A stretch of DNA of 64,000 nucleotides from Isoetes taiwanensis. Taxonomy: Eukaryota; Streptophyta; Lycopodiopsida; Isoetales; Isoetaceae. The translations under genes were made by a program, and so were the position numbers. The stretch covers positions 10,904,572 to 10,968,571 of the forward strand of contig JAJEKV010000005.1 in the NCBI GenBank assembly GCA_021234155.1. The letters run 5' to 3'. This document shows, in pieces, positions 43,913-55,647 of this stretch; position 1 is the stretch's first letter, and each line of letters begins with the position of its first letter. The notes under the pieces are model-generated. The model was not told the DNA's origin, ran no database searches, and saw only the letters and a list, made by a program, of their open reading frames with translations.

Positions 43913-46900
43913 TGTGACGCTCCCCAGTTCTATACGATGCTCCCATCGTACAAATATGGGAAATCCCCCTTCCATGGTGACTACATCACCATAGAAAGGC
44001 CCTCCGTCTACCCCGGGCCACCTGTGATGGTCAAATGCCCGGGTGAAGGACACGGAGGTGTCATTCATCCCATGCCTTCTATGGGAATCCTAAATCATGG
44101 AAGCGTAAATACAAGTTAGCATCTAGCACACAATACTTCAAATAATATACCACCTCGAAGGGTGGCCCATCCATCAACAATAATGACAATATCTCATCAA
44201 CAACACAACATAAGCAATGCATCAATTTAGGCTCCACACCGGGCTCAGACTCAAGGGATCAACTAACGGTCAAGGCCTTCAAATAACAACAGATGGAATC
44301 ATGACAATAGAATTGGCTGGCGTAGAACAATGGCTAGGGTAGTCTATTCCATCCGTCCTTCTTGTGCACACTTTACAGATAGGCTGAAACATGCTATGAT
44401 GTGATTGTAGCCTTCCAGAGACGCAATCACATGGAATCACCCTATGGGACTACTCCGAGTTACATCTTCCCGGTCCGATGAGGCAGGTCAGAGAGGCGTC
44501 CCCTCTCTGAGCATGATGGATCCCTGGGTGTGCTAGAGAACACATGCCACATCAGTGACCCCTGCATCCATACCCGACTTACTCCCCTAAATCTAAAGAT
44601 CGACTCACCTGCCCGTTCGAGTCCAAGGCGTCCATATAGGCACGTCACCTACGACCCAGAGAGTGTCAGACCCATATCCGGCCCTCTTCGTGACCAACTA
44701 TAAGCCTGGCACACTGTAGGAGTCCTGTAGTCGCGTTAGGCAAGACCCCACCCCGAGTCACCATCATACTCGTTATTTGGTGCTGAATCACATCATAGCA
44801 TCCATAGCCAGGTGGGCTCTTGTGCACATGCCGCAATTACTGGGGTTTAAGGGAATCTAGCTAGGAACATCACTGAAACTAGGTAGCTTTTAGATCTCAA
44901 CCCCCTTTAATCCCATACAACACAGAACGAACAGAAGGAGAGAGCAATCATCTTCAAAGCATCTATCATCCTTCTCAAATACATTATAGACTGGATTCTA
45001 ATCATTCATCTACTTATACAAGGGTTAGCAGAACACAAACTAGGCTAAAACTAACCAGTATCCGGGCTGGAGCCCGTATCGCGAAGAACATCCATGGAAC
45101 AGCTCCTTCCTTCCTCAACTCTTCCCAAACTCGAATTTGGGGCAGAATTGGGCTGGGATCTCAATTTGCCATCCAAAAATGGCAAGCTGCTTCTGGCCAA
45201 TCGAGTTAGGTCAAGTGGCACTCTCTAATTACCCTATTTTACTAATTAATACCATTACTTAATCTAATTAGGTTAGGTCAATTGCAATAAACCCTTTTAA
45301 GTTAGTCCCCAATGGTCCCAATACATTAGTGACGTATCAAGGTAGTTATACGTATACCGTATAATTACATGGATGATTACAGGTTCTTTCCAATTCTAAG
45401 AGTTTGTTAGCCCAACTGGATAACCTCTTTGGGATGTACTCGGAAGTTCTGGTTTAGGAATCAAAACAACGCTTTTTTTTTGAATTGGCTGATTAATTAT
45501 ATATAGAACTTAAAGATTTTGGAAAAGGAACGACCTTTATCTAATTTGGATCATCTATGACTATGTATCTACGATTGCATCTGTGTTCCTTCTGCAAGTT
45601 CTCCGAGCCACACCCCCGACCTTGTGCTATAACAATTCCTTCCCGTCTCAAGGCTTATCATCCTCGATCATGTGCCTTGCGGTAATAATTCCTTTTCGTC
45701 TCAAGACTGATCGTACTCAATCATCTGTTTTCTTGTGGAAGTAATTTCCTTCCATCTCAAGATTGGTCGTACTCAATCATCTGTCTTATAGAAATAATTC
45801 TTTCCCTTCCCGTCTCAAGACTAATCATATTTGACCATATGCCTTGCGGAAGAGCCTCCTTTCCCCAAAGCTAGTCAGCTAACTATCTGCTTTGAAAGGA
45901 TTTCCTTAGGCTAGTAACCTTACCATCTGCCTACAAAACTCTTAAGGATCTGGCTTCTATGTTGCAGTCACAGTTACCTCCTTACTTCTTACTCGAGCAA
46001 GATTTGATTGAAAACAGACTCCTTCATTAACTCAAATCAAATGAATACAATGCTCAAACAAACAAGCATTCATATGCACACACACATTCCATCTTTCTTA
46101 AATACCCCTTTACCTTATAAATCGAAAGGGTCTGTTAGAGGTAATGATACTTTCCACACTAATTTCCTGTAATACAGTCTCCTTGCAAAAGCTCATCAAA
46201 TAACTACAAAACTAGCAAACCCAACCAAATACTATGTCTAATAATATTTGCTAACCTGTGCCATATTCTGCACTCAAATTAATTTGTTAGTCCATTACTT
46301 CTAGCATAAGTGCATTCCAATGACCATCTAAGCAAAGCTATTAAGGTTCTCAAATAGATGGGTCAAGGTAGGAATAATATGTTATTTGCTCCTAGATCAA
46401 ATGCCTGAATGCCTAGGTCTAGCAAAATTTTGGTCCGATGGTCCACTACTACCTTTGATCTCCTTGACTTGGGCCACTAACTACCTTTAATTTCCTTCAC
46501 AAGTCCATTGTCGCAAGATTTTAACCATTTAGTAATTAGAATCTTGAGTCTGTCTCATCCTAAAAACATATTTTAATCGAAGAACATTATGGTTTACTGT
46601 AGCAGAAAATAGGAACTAGATATAGAGCAAAACTAGATATAGAGCATCGATTAGGGTTTCAACGAAAGACTTGCGCAGCTGGAACTAATGGCTAAGATTC
46701 TGTCAAATCCACAGCTCTATGACACTGTGAACACAGCGGGATGGCAGCATTCTAAGCTTCAGAATCGAATACCATAATCTAAAGAGTCAAATCTAGTTGC
46801 ACAATCCGCTTAAACCCTTATGCACCTTTCTGGTCATAACTTCTAGACCGTAAGGAATCTATGGACAAACAAACCGAATCTTTTCCAGCAAGGTATAAAT

Positions 46901-47681
46901 CACTTAATTCTAAGTTGTGGTCGCAAAAATATCAGTTCTCAAATTCGTTCTTCTATTTATAGATATCAACACCTTTTTTTGCATTTTTGCTTTTAAATAA
47001 AGGTTAAAGTTTATTTGTTAACTTGCTCTTTGACAATATTAACGATTAGACATACTGGATGGCTTTCCTACTCGACTTAATTGCAAAATTCGGCGATTAT
47101 AGTCCTCTGATCTAAGACTAAGATCTAGAACAATTGCCCACAAGCTCCAATGAAAGGAACATGGCTCCGATACCAATTGTTACGAACGATCTGTCTTCTT
47201 GCAAATTCAACAAAGTGAAAATGCAAATATTTTCAAGAAATCACTTACAGCCAATCCTTGGCACAAAACAGAACCTTCTGGCACAAATTCACCACTCAAA
47301 GGCTCAGACTTGCGAACACTGCAAATAGGATCTCTTGTCCTTCCAAATTCTGAGAGTTTGTTAGCTCAACTGGATAACCTCTCTGGGATGTACTCGGGAG
47401 TTCTGGTTTAGGAATCAAAACAATGCTTTCTTTGAATTGGCTAATGAATTATATATAGAACTCAAACCTTTTGGGAAAGGAACGACCTTTAGCTAATTTG
47501 GATCATCTATGACTATATATCTACGATTGCATATGTGTTCCTTCTGCAAGTCCTCTGAGCCACACGCCTGAGCTTGTGCCATAGCACACACTAAAGTATA
47601 CAAAACTACTAAGGTAGGCTTGTATGGTGACGTGGCTTAAAATATACATATTTACACCGTATATTTTAGGGGAATGTCACA
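43913..47681 (-). mobile_element. 5' LTR of the H3-bearing element, interrupted
   Basis: Ends match as inverted repeats at 11 of 13 positions. The span is 3769 bases, but 45383-47590 belongs to a nested element, so the LTR proper is about 1.56 kb. A caution: 45310-45375 (GTGACGT...ACCGTATAATTACATGGATGATTACAG) resembles 47630-47682, so the LTR may instead end near 45373 with a second end fragment at 47591-47681. No coding sequence was seen within it. Confidence 0.55.
45383..47590 (-). mobile_element. Nested small LTR retrotransposon (TRIM-like)
   Basis: A ~250-bp direct repeat, 45383-45638 and 47337-47590, marks two LTRs. The 5' LTR is 47590-47179 (412 bp, ends TGTGCTATGG...GTTCGTAACA). It is followed after two bases by TGGTATCGGAGC (47177-47166), a one-mismatch Met-tRNA primer site. 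The 3' LTR is cut short. Directly before it (minus strand) is the purine tract GAGACGGGAAGGAAT, a good polypurine tract. The 1.5-kb interior has no gag or pol frame, so it is non-autonomous. Four imperfect ~65-bp repeats around TTCC(T/C)GTCTCAAG fill 45630-45860. Confidence 0.65.
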
Positions 47682-50600
47682 GCTTTGCTGGTGTTCTTGG
47701 AGTTGCTTTTATGGTATTAAGACTTTTTCAGGAGATCGTTTTGCCTTATCATCATTTTGCATTTATACATGGCTTTATATCGATATGAAGTATATTCATT
47801 TGGTATTCCATTGAGTTTTTGTGACTTGCGTTTTACATTGGATACATTCTCGTTATGCATTGTGTTTTATATGGTTTTAGTTTTTCTCAAAAGATCAATT
47901 TCATTAGCATGATCATTCATTATGCCTTTGAGTTCTTGATCCTTTTTCATGCAATATGATCTTAATGTTTTTTCTCTTATAGAATATACTATGACATTGG
48001 TATTTCATGATAGTTTATTGCCTAGCTCATCTTGTGAGACCTTACCTGACGTTTACTCCTACTCCTCCTTTTTTCTAGTGCCCTTATTGTTGTACATTTA
48101 TGTCTTCTTTTGCTTCTCCTTTTGAAACACAATGTTTTCGCTTCTCCTTCTATCCCAATGTTGAAACACACTCGAGCTTGACCTTGGCCTCCACCTCCAC
48201 CATGACTTCATCTTTGTTTTGGATCACGACTTGGCTTTTAGTTCTACCTTTATCAGCCTCATTCTGTTGGTTGGATGGCCTAATTCTAGATGTGACAGTT
48301 ATCATTTTTTTTTTCTTTAATCCTATCAGGTCTAGCCAATCTTGGGGGCCACACTTAGACTGCTATCTTCATTTTTTGATGAATTCATATGATTTCCAAC
48401 ATGTTTTTTTTTTTGCTCATACATTTTTCGGGTCTCATAAGTGCTTATTTTCTTGTTGCTGTTGTTTTTATGGCTCGTATTCATCTTTTTTCACATTTGT
48501 GCTTGAGCTTAATTATGTTACATTGTTGCCATTTATCATATTCCATTCATCCTGTAACCTTCCAACTTAGAGAAATTGCTTTTTATAGTAATGGAAGTGG
48601 TTGATATGTGATGTTGTTAGGTTGCGCCTTTCATATTTTCATACTAGGTACATCTTTTGTTGCTTTTATACAATTGTTCAATTTATTACTGAAAGGACCT
48701 ATTGCCACTATCCTTGTCCTTGGTGCTTTTTATATTGTCTTTAAAATCTTGTCCAAATTTTACATTTTTTGATGATTCATTATTCTCATAGCTCCTTTGT
48801 CATGTCGCTAACCTCCTGAATTCCACTCCGGCCTTTGCGCTCTTGACCTTCATGTCCTCTATATCCTTGGCCAGAACCTTACCGTTACCTTAAGCTCTGT
48901 CGAACCCACTTGCAAGCTTGGTTCACATTTTTCCTCTTCTACATTAGAACATCGCCAATGGAAGTTCCACATGATATTGCTCGTGCTCATAGCGGATGGC
49001 AGTCGTCGTCTTCTCCCTCTTGCTACATAATTCGCGACTCGACTCCACTTCTTGTTGTTTCTCATTAACTTGGTTTATAAAATAGAAGTTCTCTTGTAGT
49101 CGGCTGGTTTTTCTGTTCTTTGCGAGTCCCTTATCAAAATGGCGTCGATCCGAGCAATCGGGTCGGCATTCTGGGAAGGGACGATCAGCCAGTTTTTGTG
49201 TTCCTTGTGAGACCCTTACCAGAATAGGTAGCACTTTTCGGTTCCATATAAAGTGTATAAGATAGTTGGAATGATGATGTTACCTCAAATTTCTATAGAT
49301 TTTCTAATAGTTGAGGAATGGGCATTTCAAAGTACTTGTCCAATTCTGAGTTCTAGATTAGAAAGCAAGCATTTGCTTGGGATCTAGGCCAGTGAAACTT
49401 GTTGCTGGATCATGGATTGTAGATCTAGTTGGTAGATAAACATGTATCTTCTGTTGCTTATGTGGATTTAATCTATGATATATGATAGTGATGCTTCTCC
49501 CATTTAACATGTACGTGGTGTCCCAAGGAAGCATGTGGATAATGTATCGTTGGTTGTATTTTGCAACAAACACAAATAGAAATACAAAAGCACGAAAAAT
49601 TTACAAACTAGAGAGTACAAAAATTAATGAATATTAAATTTCAAAAATCATGGATCTAATTTTTTTTCCAATTTGTTTGATCGTTTAAGCCTTTATTTGG
49701 CAACAATCATTGCTATAATAAGGAAGATCACATTTTTTTCCTTTTGTTGTAGTTGAAGGATGTCAGACTTTAGCTAACAGGAAGTCAAATACAAGTAAAG
49801 GTGCAAAGACATGAATAATCTCTCAGGGGATAACCAAGACCCACTGAGTGAAACAGTCGGCATATGCATAAAAGCACACATCTGAATACTCCCCAAAGAT
49901 CAAGCGCCTTGTACGAGGGGCAAGTGAAAAACAATGATAAGTCTTAGCAATGCTGCCTTGACCATATTGAAGGAAACGAGCATCTGCAACATCCAAACCT
50001 TTGAAGACTGCCAGATGTCGTCTTTTTCAGATAGTCCAAAGCAACAAGCCTGATGCTTGATGAAAAGCCTGGGCTTTTAACTGTCCATGTACGGGGGTAA
50101 ATGACCAAAAACCCTTGTTGACTTGTTAGTGTTAGTGAGACCTGAAAAAGAGAGAACGGCAAATCCCATACATGTCGAAGGTGGCTATACATGAGAAGCA
50201 ATGTCAATGGAAGATCACATTTTGAATCTTATTTTTATTCTAATACGATACGAAGGGAGATGTTTGGAACTAAACGTTTGGATCAGAACCTGATATTTCT
50301 TAGATTGTCGCTGGCTATATCTAATGGCTGTTTCATCTTGTAGTTATGTGATGGTAAATGTTTTATAGGGCAGCTACAATGGGATTTTAAGAATTGTCAT
50401 AACTTTGTACAAGGTCTATCGCCCTTTACTTTGGGAGCTACATCAAAGCTATATTAATATTTCTAGACCCGTGCATTGTATTGCCAAGTTGCTAATCGGA
50501 GTGTCATGAAAGCTCAGTTATGAACTAACGTGATAATTTCACTAATTTAGGGCACTTAAATAACCAATCAAAACGTCATTTAAAACTATTTCTTTGAGCG

Positions 50601-52256
50601 TCAAATGACAACAAAAACAAGGTTGGGGGAGGGTCACCTGCCGCCATGACTCGCTGGCAGCTGAGGTCCCAAAAGCCCCAACCTCCTCGTGCACCCCCCT
50701 TGCCATTGCATGGGAAGTCACTTCTCATCGTGCCACATTCTTAGGGCCCATCCAAGTGGCTACTCTCGAATAACCTAGATCGAGCCTCTTTCAACAGCAA
50801 AAACCTTCCGACCGCATTCTAGAAAGTTCACCTAATTCTTCAAATTTAAGCCCTTTCATTGCAAGCGGGCTTAATTTGGCATCCATTCTTTTTTATGCAA
50901 CGGATCAATCAACTTTACTATTGGGCAATTTCGATGGTGCTTACACAATAGAACATGATCTATGGTAACCACGATGCAATTGGAGCCCCTGCAATCACCA
51001 AGAGGGTTAGAGCAAAGCCTCAAAAGAAGAGGATGATGAAGCAGACACCCGATAAAACTCAGCCTATGAGACTCATCTTCAAAGGAGACGCCAATGGACC
51101 GAACAATAAACATTGGACATCCTAGCAGAGGTTAGTGAATATGGCATTTCTATTAGAGAGGCATGTGATAGTGGCGAGACAATGGACAATATTGAAATGG
51201 GATTTATAGGCATTTGCTTTATGTCGATTTAACCTTTTCTTTTAGACTGTTCAGATAAATGTGAATTCACAGAAACAACCTTTTAGCTATTCTATAGTTA
51301 GACAAAATTTGAGACATTTGGAGATGTCAACATAAAGCAAGTGATATATTATTTGTTAAAAAAATCTGTACAAGCTATTTATTTGTCATTAGAAAGAGGT
51401 GAACACAGATCAAGAAGCAGTTACATTCTGACAAATAGTAACTGCGCTGTTAAGTTAACTTCAGTAGGGCAAAAAACTAAAACTTGCCTTCTCACTAACC
51501 TTTAAGCTAATATCAAATAAGTTAATTTCAATTAATTTTAACTGCTTATTAACTTAATGGAGCATCCTTCACACTGAAAAAGTTACATTGGTTTTTCTTG
51601 ATCAAATTAAAAAAAAAAAAAAAAAAAAAAGGGGGCGACCAAATAGTGTCAAAGTTAAGTGACATGTGCAAGATCCACTTAACTTCTAATTTTTCGTTTA
51701 AGCATTATCCTAACTTAACTGTGAGTGAGAAATGGTTTCAATCAGGTTAAATTCTTTAATAGTAATTTTGATGAGGAGGCCAACTAGTTGACCAAGTGGC
51801 TTATAGTTTGATAGATTGAATAACAAAGCCTTATGGCAGCTAGATTCGAGAATTTGAACTTGATTTCTACCTAAACTTGACTATCCAAAATAGAGAGGGG
51901 CTATAAGTCAATCAATTGGCTAGAAAGTGTTTAAGCTAATCAAGAGTCTAACACTTGACTAGAGAATCAACCACTTGACTAGATCTTACTAGGTAGTCAA
52001 GCAATCTACAAAAGTCATAATTTGACTAATATGTCGTCCTTGCAACAGCTCAGGCATCATATTTTTTCATTATTTAACTTAACTGTATCTCTTAACCAAA
52101 GCTAAGAACCAAATATGTTTATCTCTAATCTAACAAAACCTCTTAACTACTAGTCTGAAGTTAAGTTGATTTCATTGAGCTTAACCTAATTGGTCCATAA
52201 CTAGTATAGTGGGATGCATATCCTCACAATCCTATAAGTTAGTCTTAACTTAATGT
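47682..52256. other. Unassigned sequence
   Basis: No supported gene. A short region at 49141-49192 (GATCCGAGC.ATCGG..CG.CATTCTGGGAAGGGACGA) matches the reverse complement of 37012-37055, so both belong to one dispersed repeat. Around 51440-51730 and 52080-52250 many TTAAGTTAA/CTTAACTT motifs recall the ends of the 4.2-6.6 kb transposon, but no terminal repeats were found. A run of ~20 A lies at 51610-51630. Confidence 0.3.
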
Positions 52257-52442
52257 ACAGGGGAATGGAGGTTGGGGCCTCCATTCCGAGTTTCCAGGTG
52301 GGCCGCGACCGGCGTATGTATAGGGGAATGGAGGTTGGGGCCTCCATTCCGAGTTTCCAGGTGGGGTCCCGCGACCGGCGTTAGCCGGGAGCGGGTCACC
52401 TGGAAACTGGAATGGAGGTCCCAACCTCCATTCTAGTGGGGA
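52257..52442. repeat. Cluster of three strong hairpins
   Basis: GGAATGGAGG-TTGGGG-CCTCCATTCC occurs at 52262 and 52324, and a near-copy with loop TCCCAA at 52411. The first two lie in a 62-bp direct repeat with GAGTTTCCAGGTGG...GCGACCGGCG. The third is followed in inverse order by matching sequence (CACCTGGAAACT before it). The arrangement is that of a foldback element or the folded end of a DNA transposon. Confidence 0.75.
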
Positions 52443-52479
52443 CATTTTTTTCCTCGGCAGATCCGGCTAAACTTTTGAT

Positions 52480-52690
52480 GCAACAAAGAACAGGGCTTCA
52501 AAAACAGAGCAGGGCTTCAAAAATCCGGCGAAGCAAAGCAGGCCTTCAAGATCTGGCGAAGGAAAGTAAAACAGAGCAGTAGATCTGGCAAAGCAGTGCA
52601 GGGTTTCAAGATTCGGCAAAGCACAGCAGGGTTTCAAGATCCGGCAAGATCCGGCAAAGCAGATCAAAGCAAGGCTTCAAAAATGCTCTG
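52480..52690. repeat. Imperfect ~30-bp tandem repeats
   Basis: Units like AGCAGGGCTTCAAGATCCGG and CAAAGCAG recur six or seven times with changes. Further on (52760-52860) GATCTGCG(T/C)GAAGAAC is repeated four times. At 52909-52922 CCAACTTCCATTCC again matches the hairpin stem at 52262, so the whole 52.26-52.93 kb could be one element. Confidence 0.6.
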
Positions 52691-53489
52691 CTATGGCAAG
52701 CAGAGCAGACAGATTTAAAAAATCAGAAGATTTACGCTTCTGCTTCTGTCTTACACCGGTGATTTGCGTGAAGAACAAGCTTCATCTGCTTCCATCTTCG
52801 ATCTGCGCGAAGAACTGATGATCTGTGTGCACCTGCTTCGTGAAGAACCCTAAAACCAAAATGAAGAACCCTAACCTGCGCAGCCGGACGGGCAGAATGC
52901 ATTAACCCAACTTCCATTCCGCGGTATTGGGCTCTGCCACATGGCGCCACGAAAATGCATGCCAGGGAAAAAAATGGACCCAGCTTCTATATTAACCTTA
53001 TTGGGAATGCATAACCTATTTTTCCATTACGTAAACCAACTGGTTAAGCTAAACTTCAGTATGAGTGGGAAACCATCTTAAGGACAAGTCAATTTTTGGG
53101 AAGTGGCCAACGATGTCAAAATGGACATGGCCCTTCAAATGCGCTAAAGAGAGCGACCCGCATAATTTTTTATGTTGAAAATTAAAGAATATCTCTAGCC
53201 CCGTCTTGTGGAACACCAACATAAATTAGCACTAGTGTAAAATAACACAAGTTAAATACCTCGACCTTGTAAATAGCCTATCTCGCTCTTTCCATTTTCT
53301 ATCCCATCCCTCTTTGTTCTAACCCCTACGATCCCAAGTTCTTACTTTTCCCCTATGACTAGTTAAAAATGTTTTTTTTACATCGTATGAACGCTCTATT
53401 ATTTTAGCTTTGATGATAATTTTGAATATATCATGAAGGCAAAGTGTATAATACATTATGCAAACCTATCATTAAGCATCCAATGTACG

Positions 53490-53491
<2 letters not shown>
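52691..53491. other. Unassigned sequence
   Basis: Contains the GATCTGCG repeats described with the preceding entry. No gene recognised. Confidence 0.25.

Positions 53492-53519
<28 letters not shown>
53492..53519. repeat. T28 tract
   Basis: Uninterrupted poly(T), possibly the tail of a minus-strand retrocopy that would extend to lower coordinates. None was recognised there on reading. Confidence 0.7.
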
Positions 53520-53522
<3 letters not shown>

Positions 53523-55647
53523 GATTGCATCTACATTTGTGATACTTGCCTTCTCTTTCTTTACTCATCTAGATGGGTTTTACCCTTTTACCCTTTGGGT
53601 GAGGTACCCAATTCGAATGACCTACCATATTTGTCTACCTTGGACCATAGCGAGTGAGGTCTGAACACCCGACCTTGCTGTTAGCAATGATCAATGATGA
53701 TTAGCACATTGTATGTATTAAAGAGTCGGATCGTGGATTAGATAGAGGACATAGTAACTTTCAATTGATTTATATTTCCTATTTAGTTGTACATGGAGGA
53801 GGAGGAAAATGATAGATAGATAGATAGATATTATTTTAAAGTAAGAGGACATACTTAAAACCCATATTTCATGCTTATACAAGCAAGTTCCATTGGGGCT
53901 TGATCGAGTAAATAAATCAAATTGGAATGATTGCAGTGCATAAAAGAAATTCTCATGGTGTTGTCTTGCATCTCAAATCAATGGGAATGAAGAGTATTAT
54001 AATGGAGAAAGGGGTCATAAGTACATTATCTTCACCAACCTTATGGTTTGACATGACATCATACCAGCCATTAGGCACAAGGGTGAGTTAGCAAGCAACG
54101 AACAAAATGGGAAGCTTCATCTTTGTCATGGACACACATGGTCACATATCTACACATGTTTACCTTACCAACATGATTGTGGCATTTTCACTAATGTTCG
54201 AGAGCTTCCAATATCATTTTCAAAGCCCCTTAGGTTAAGGATATTCTTCTGGACAACAGTGTGGTCAGTATGCCAGGTGTAGCAAGATGAAGACTTCATA
54301 TTGGTACAAAAGCCAAAGCAGAGCTACGTTATTGATCCTGTAGGCCATGGTAGAACCATGTCATATTCAAAGGTTTTTCAAAGCATTGATTAGACTTATA
54401 GGCACATTGTTCATTGATGCAACTCAGCGTAACATCATACCCTACTTGCAAGCCAAATCAGCATTTCAAATATTAATCCATCTAAATGTTACTAATCGGG
54501 ATATGCAAGAGCAGGCATATTATTACCATGGTTTGCATGAGCAAAAGACTAGTAGTTGCAAACCAAATTAGCATTTGAAATACTAACCCTTGCTGATTAT
54601 CATATGTAATGAGTACACATATACTACTTTGCCAGCCAAGTTAGGATTTAAAACACTAATCCATCTTAACCAGCAAGCCAAGTTAAAATTTAAAACAATG
54701 ATCCATCTTAACCATCATATGCACGAGGACAAATACCTGCACACCTTACTAGAACATCAAATTGTTGGGCATAGTTATGTAAATTAGTTTAATCATTACG
54801 CGCGGAAAAGTTAACCCTTAGCATTTTACAAATCATAGTCATACTCACACACGGGCACAAACATTTTCAATTCTTTAGTTTATGCAATAGGCGAAAGAGA
54901 GAGGGATAGGGATAGAGAGAGAATCCACTCAATATTTAACGACCCGAAGACCAAATAGCCTTATGGAAAGGAGGGAAGGCATTTTAAACAGTAAAATTAA
55001 ATACCATTTCCAGATGTGAAACTATCACCGCAATAGTAAGAAAAAGAACAAAAAAATTATAGACAAGTGTGCCATAGCCGACATGACTGTCGTTTATGTT
55101 CAGCGTAAAATAAAAAGGATTTGTTGCTAGGGAAAATTGTCTCACAAGAAGAAGAAAAAAATTCAGAATCCCAACACAAATTATTAGATATCAACCTCCA
55201 CTCAAAATTTTATCTTGCCATGAAAATGCTACAAGCTCCAACTTTACATGGGAGAGGCCATAAAACCGTGCCATGAGCAACAAATGGCTGAAAAAGAACC
55301 AACAATAGGAGCACAGAACAAAGAGAGCATTGCCCCATCTTTGAAGGACAAGATATCAGGTGGTGTAAGTTGCAGAATGGTGTTTATGATGATAAGAGAC
55401 AAATCCATCTCTTACCCTGCTCAGGAATAATGTTTACTGCCTGCATTGCATATATAATAGCTTATTCATGCCACTGGTATTGCCTTGGGATACCATAATC
55501 AACTTGAATATACAAACCTCCTTGTCAACCATTTCCCTGTCACTCTTTGCAGCTGCTCTGCTCTGCTAGTAATGCAAGCTTGGACTCGGTAAACCAGAGA
55601 CCCGCCCCGAAAATAAAAGATAAAGTAGAAAAAAGAAAAAAGCCTCT
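53520..55647. other. Unassigned sequence, including the likely 3' flank of the GATA gene
   Basis: A (GATA)5 tract lies at 53811-53830. At 54440-54720 the phrase AGCCAA(A/G)TTAG.ATTT.AAA.TA.T(A)ATCC is repeated three or four times. The GATA 3' UTR should occupy the last few hundred bases. No other gene is supported. Confidence 0.3.

Larger units (their letters stand above)
41291..47681 (-). mobile_element. LTR retroelement with H3-like ORF, 3' part missing
   Basis: On the minus strand: LTR (47681-43913) with ends TGTGACATTCCCC...GGGGAGCGTCACA, then one base, then the primer-binding site TGGTATCAGAGC (43911-43900), a ~620-bp leader, an unfamiliar ORF ending in an H3-like domain (43285-42149), and a second unfamiliar ORF (42022 to the A24 tract). 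No protease, RT or integrase is present; they could have lain beyond the break, or the element may be non-autonomous. About 2.2 kb of the LTR span is a nested second element. Confidence 0.65.

Noticed and set aside
48100-48570. 156-codon plus-strand ORF
   Set aside because: Phe/Ser/Leu-rich translation of T-rich DNA, with no domain and no splice context.
51430-52250. A second PIF/Harbinger element
   Set aside because: It shares TTAAGTT-type motifs with the 4.2-6.6 kb element, but no GGG...CCC terminal repeats or TAA duplications were found.
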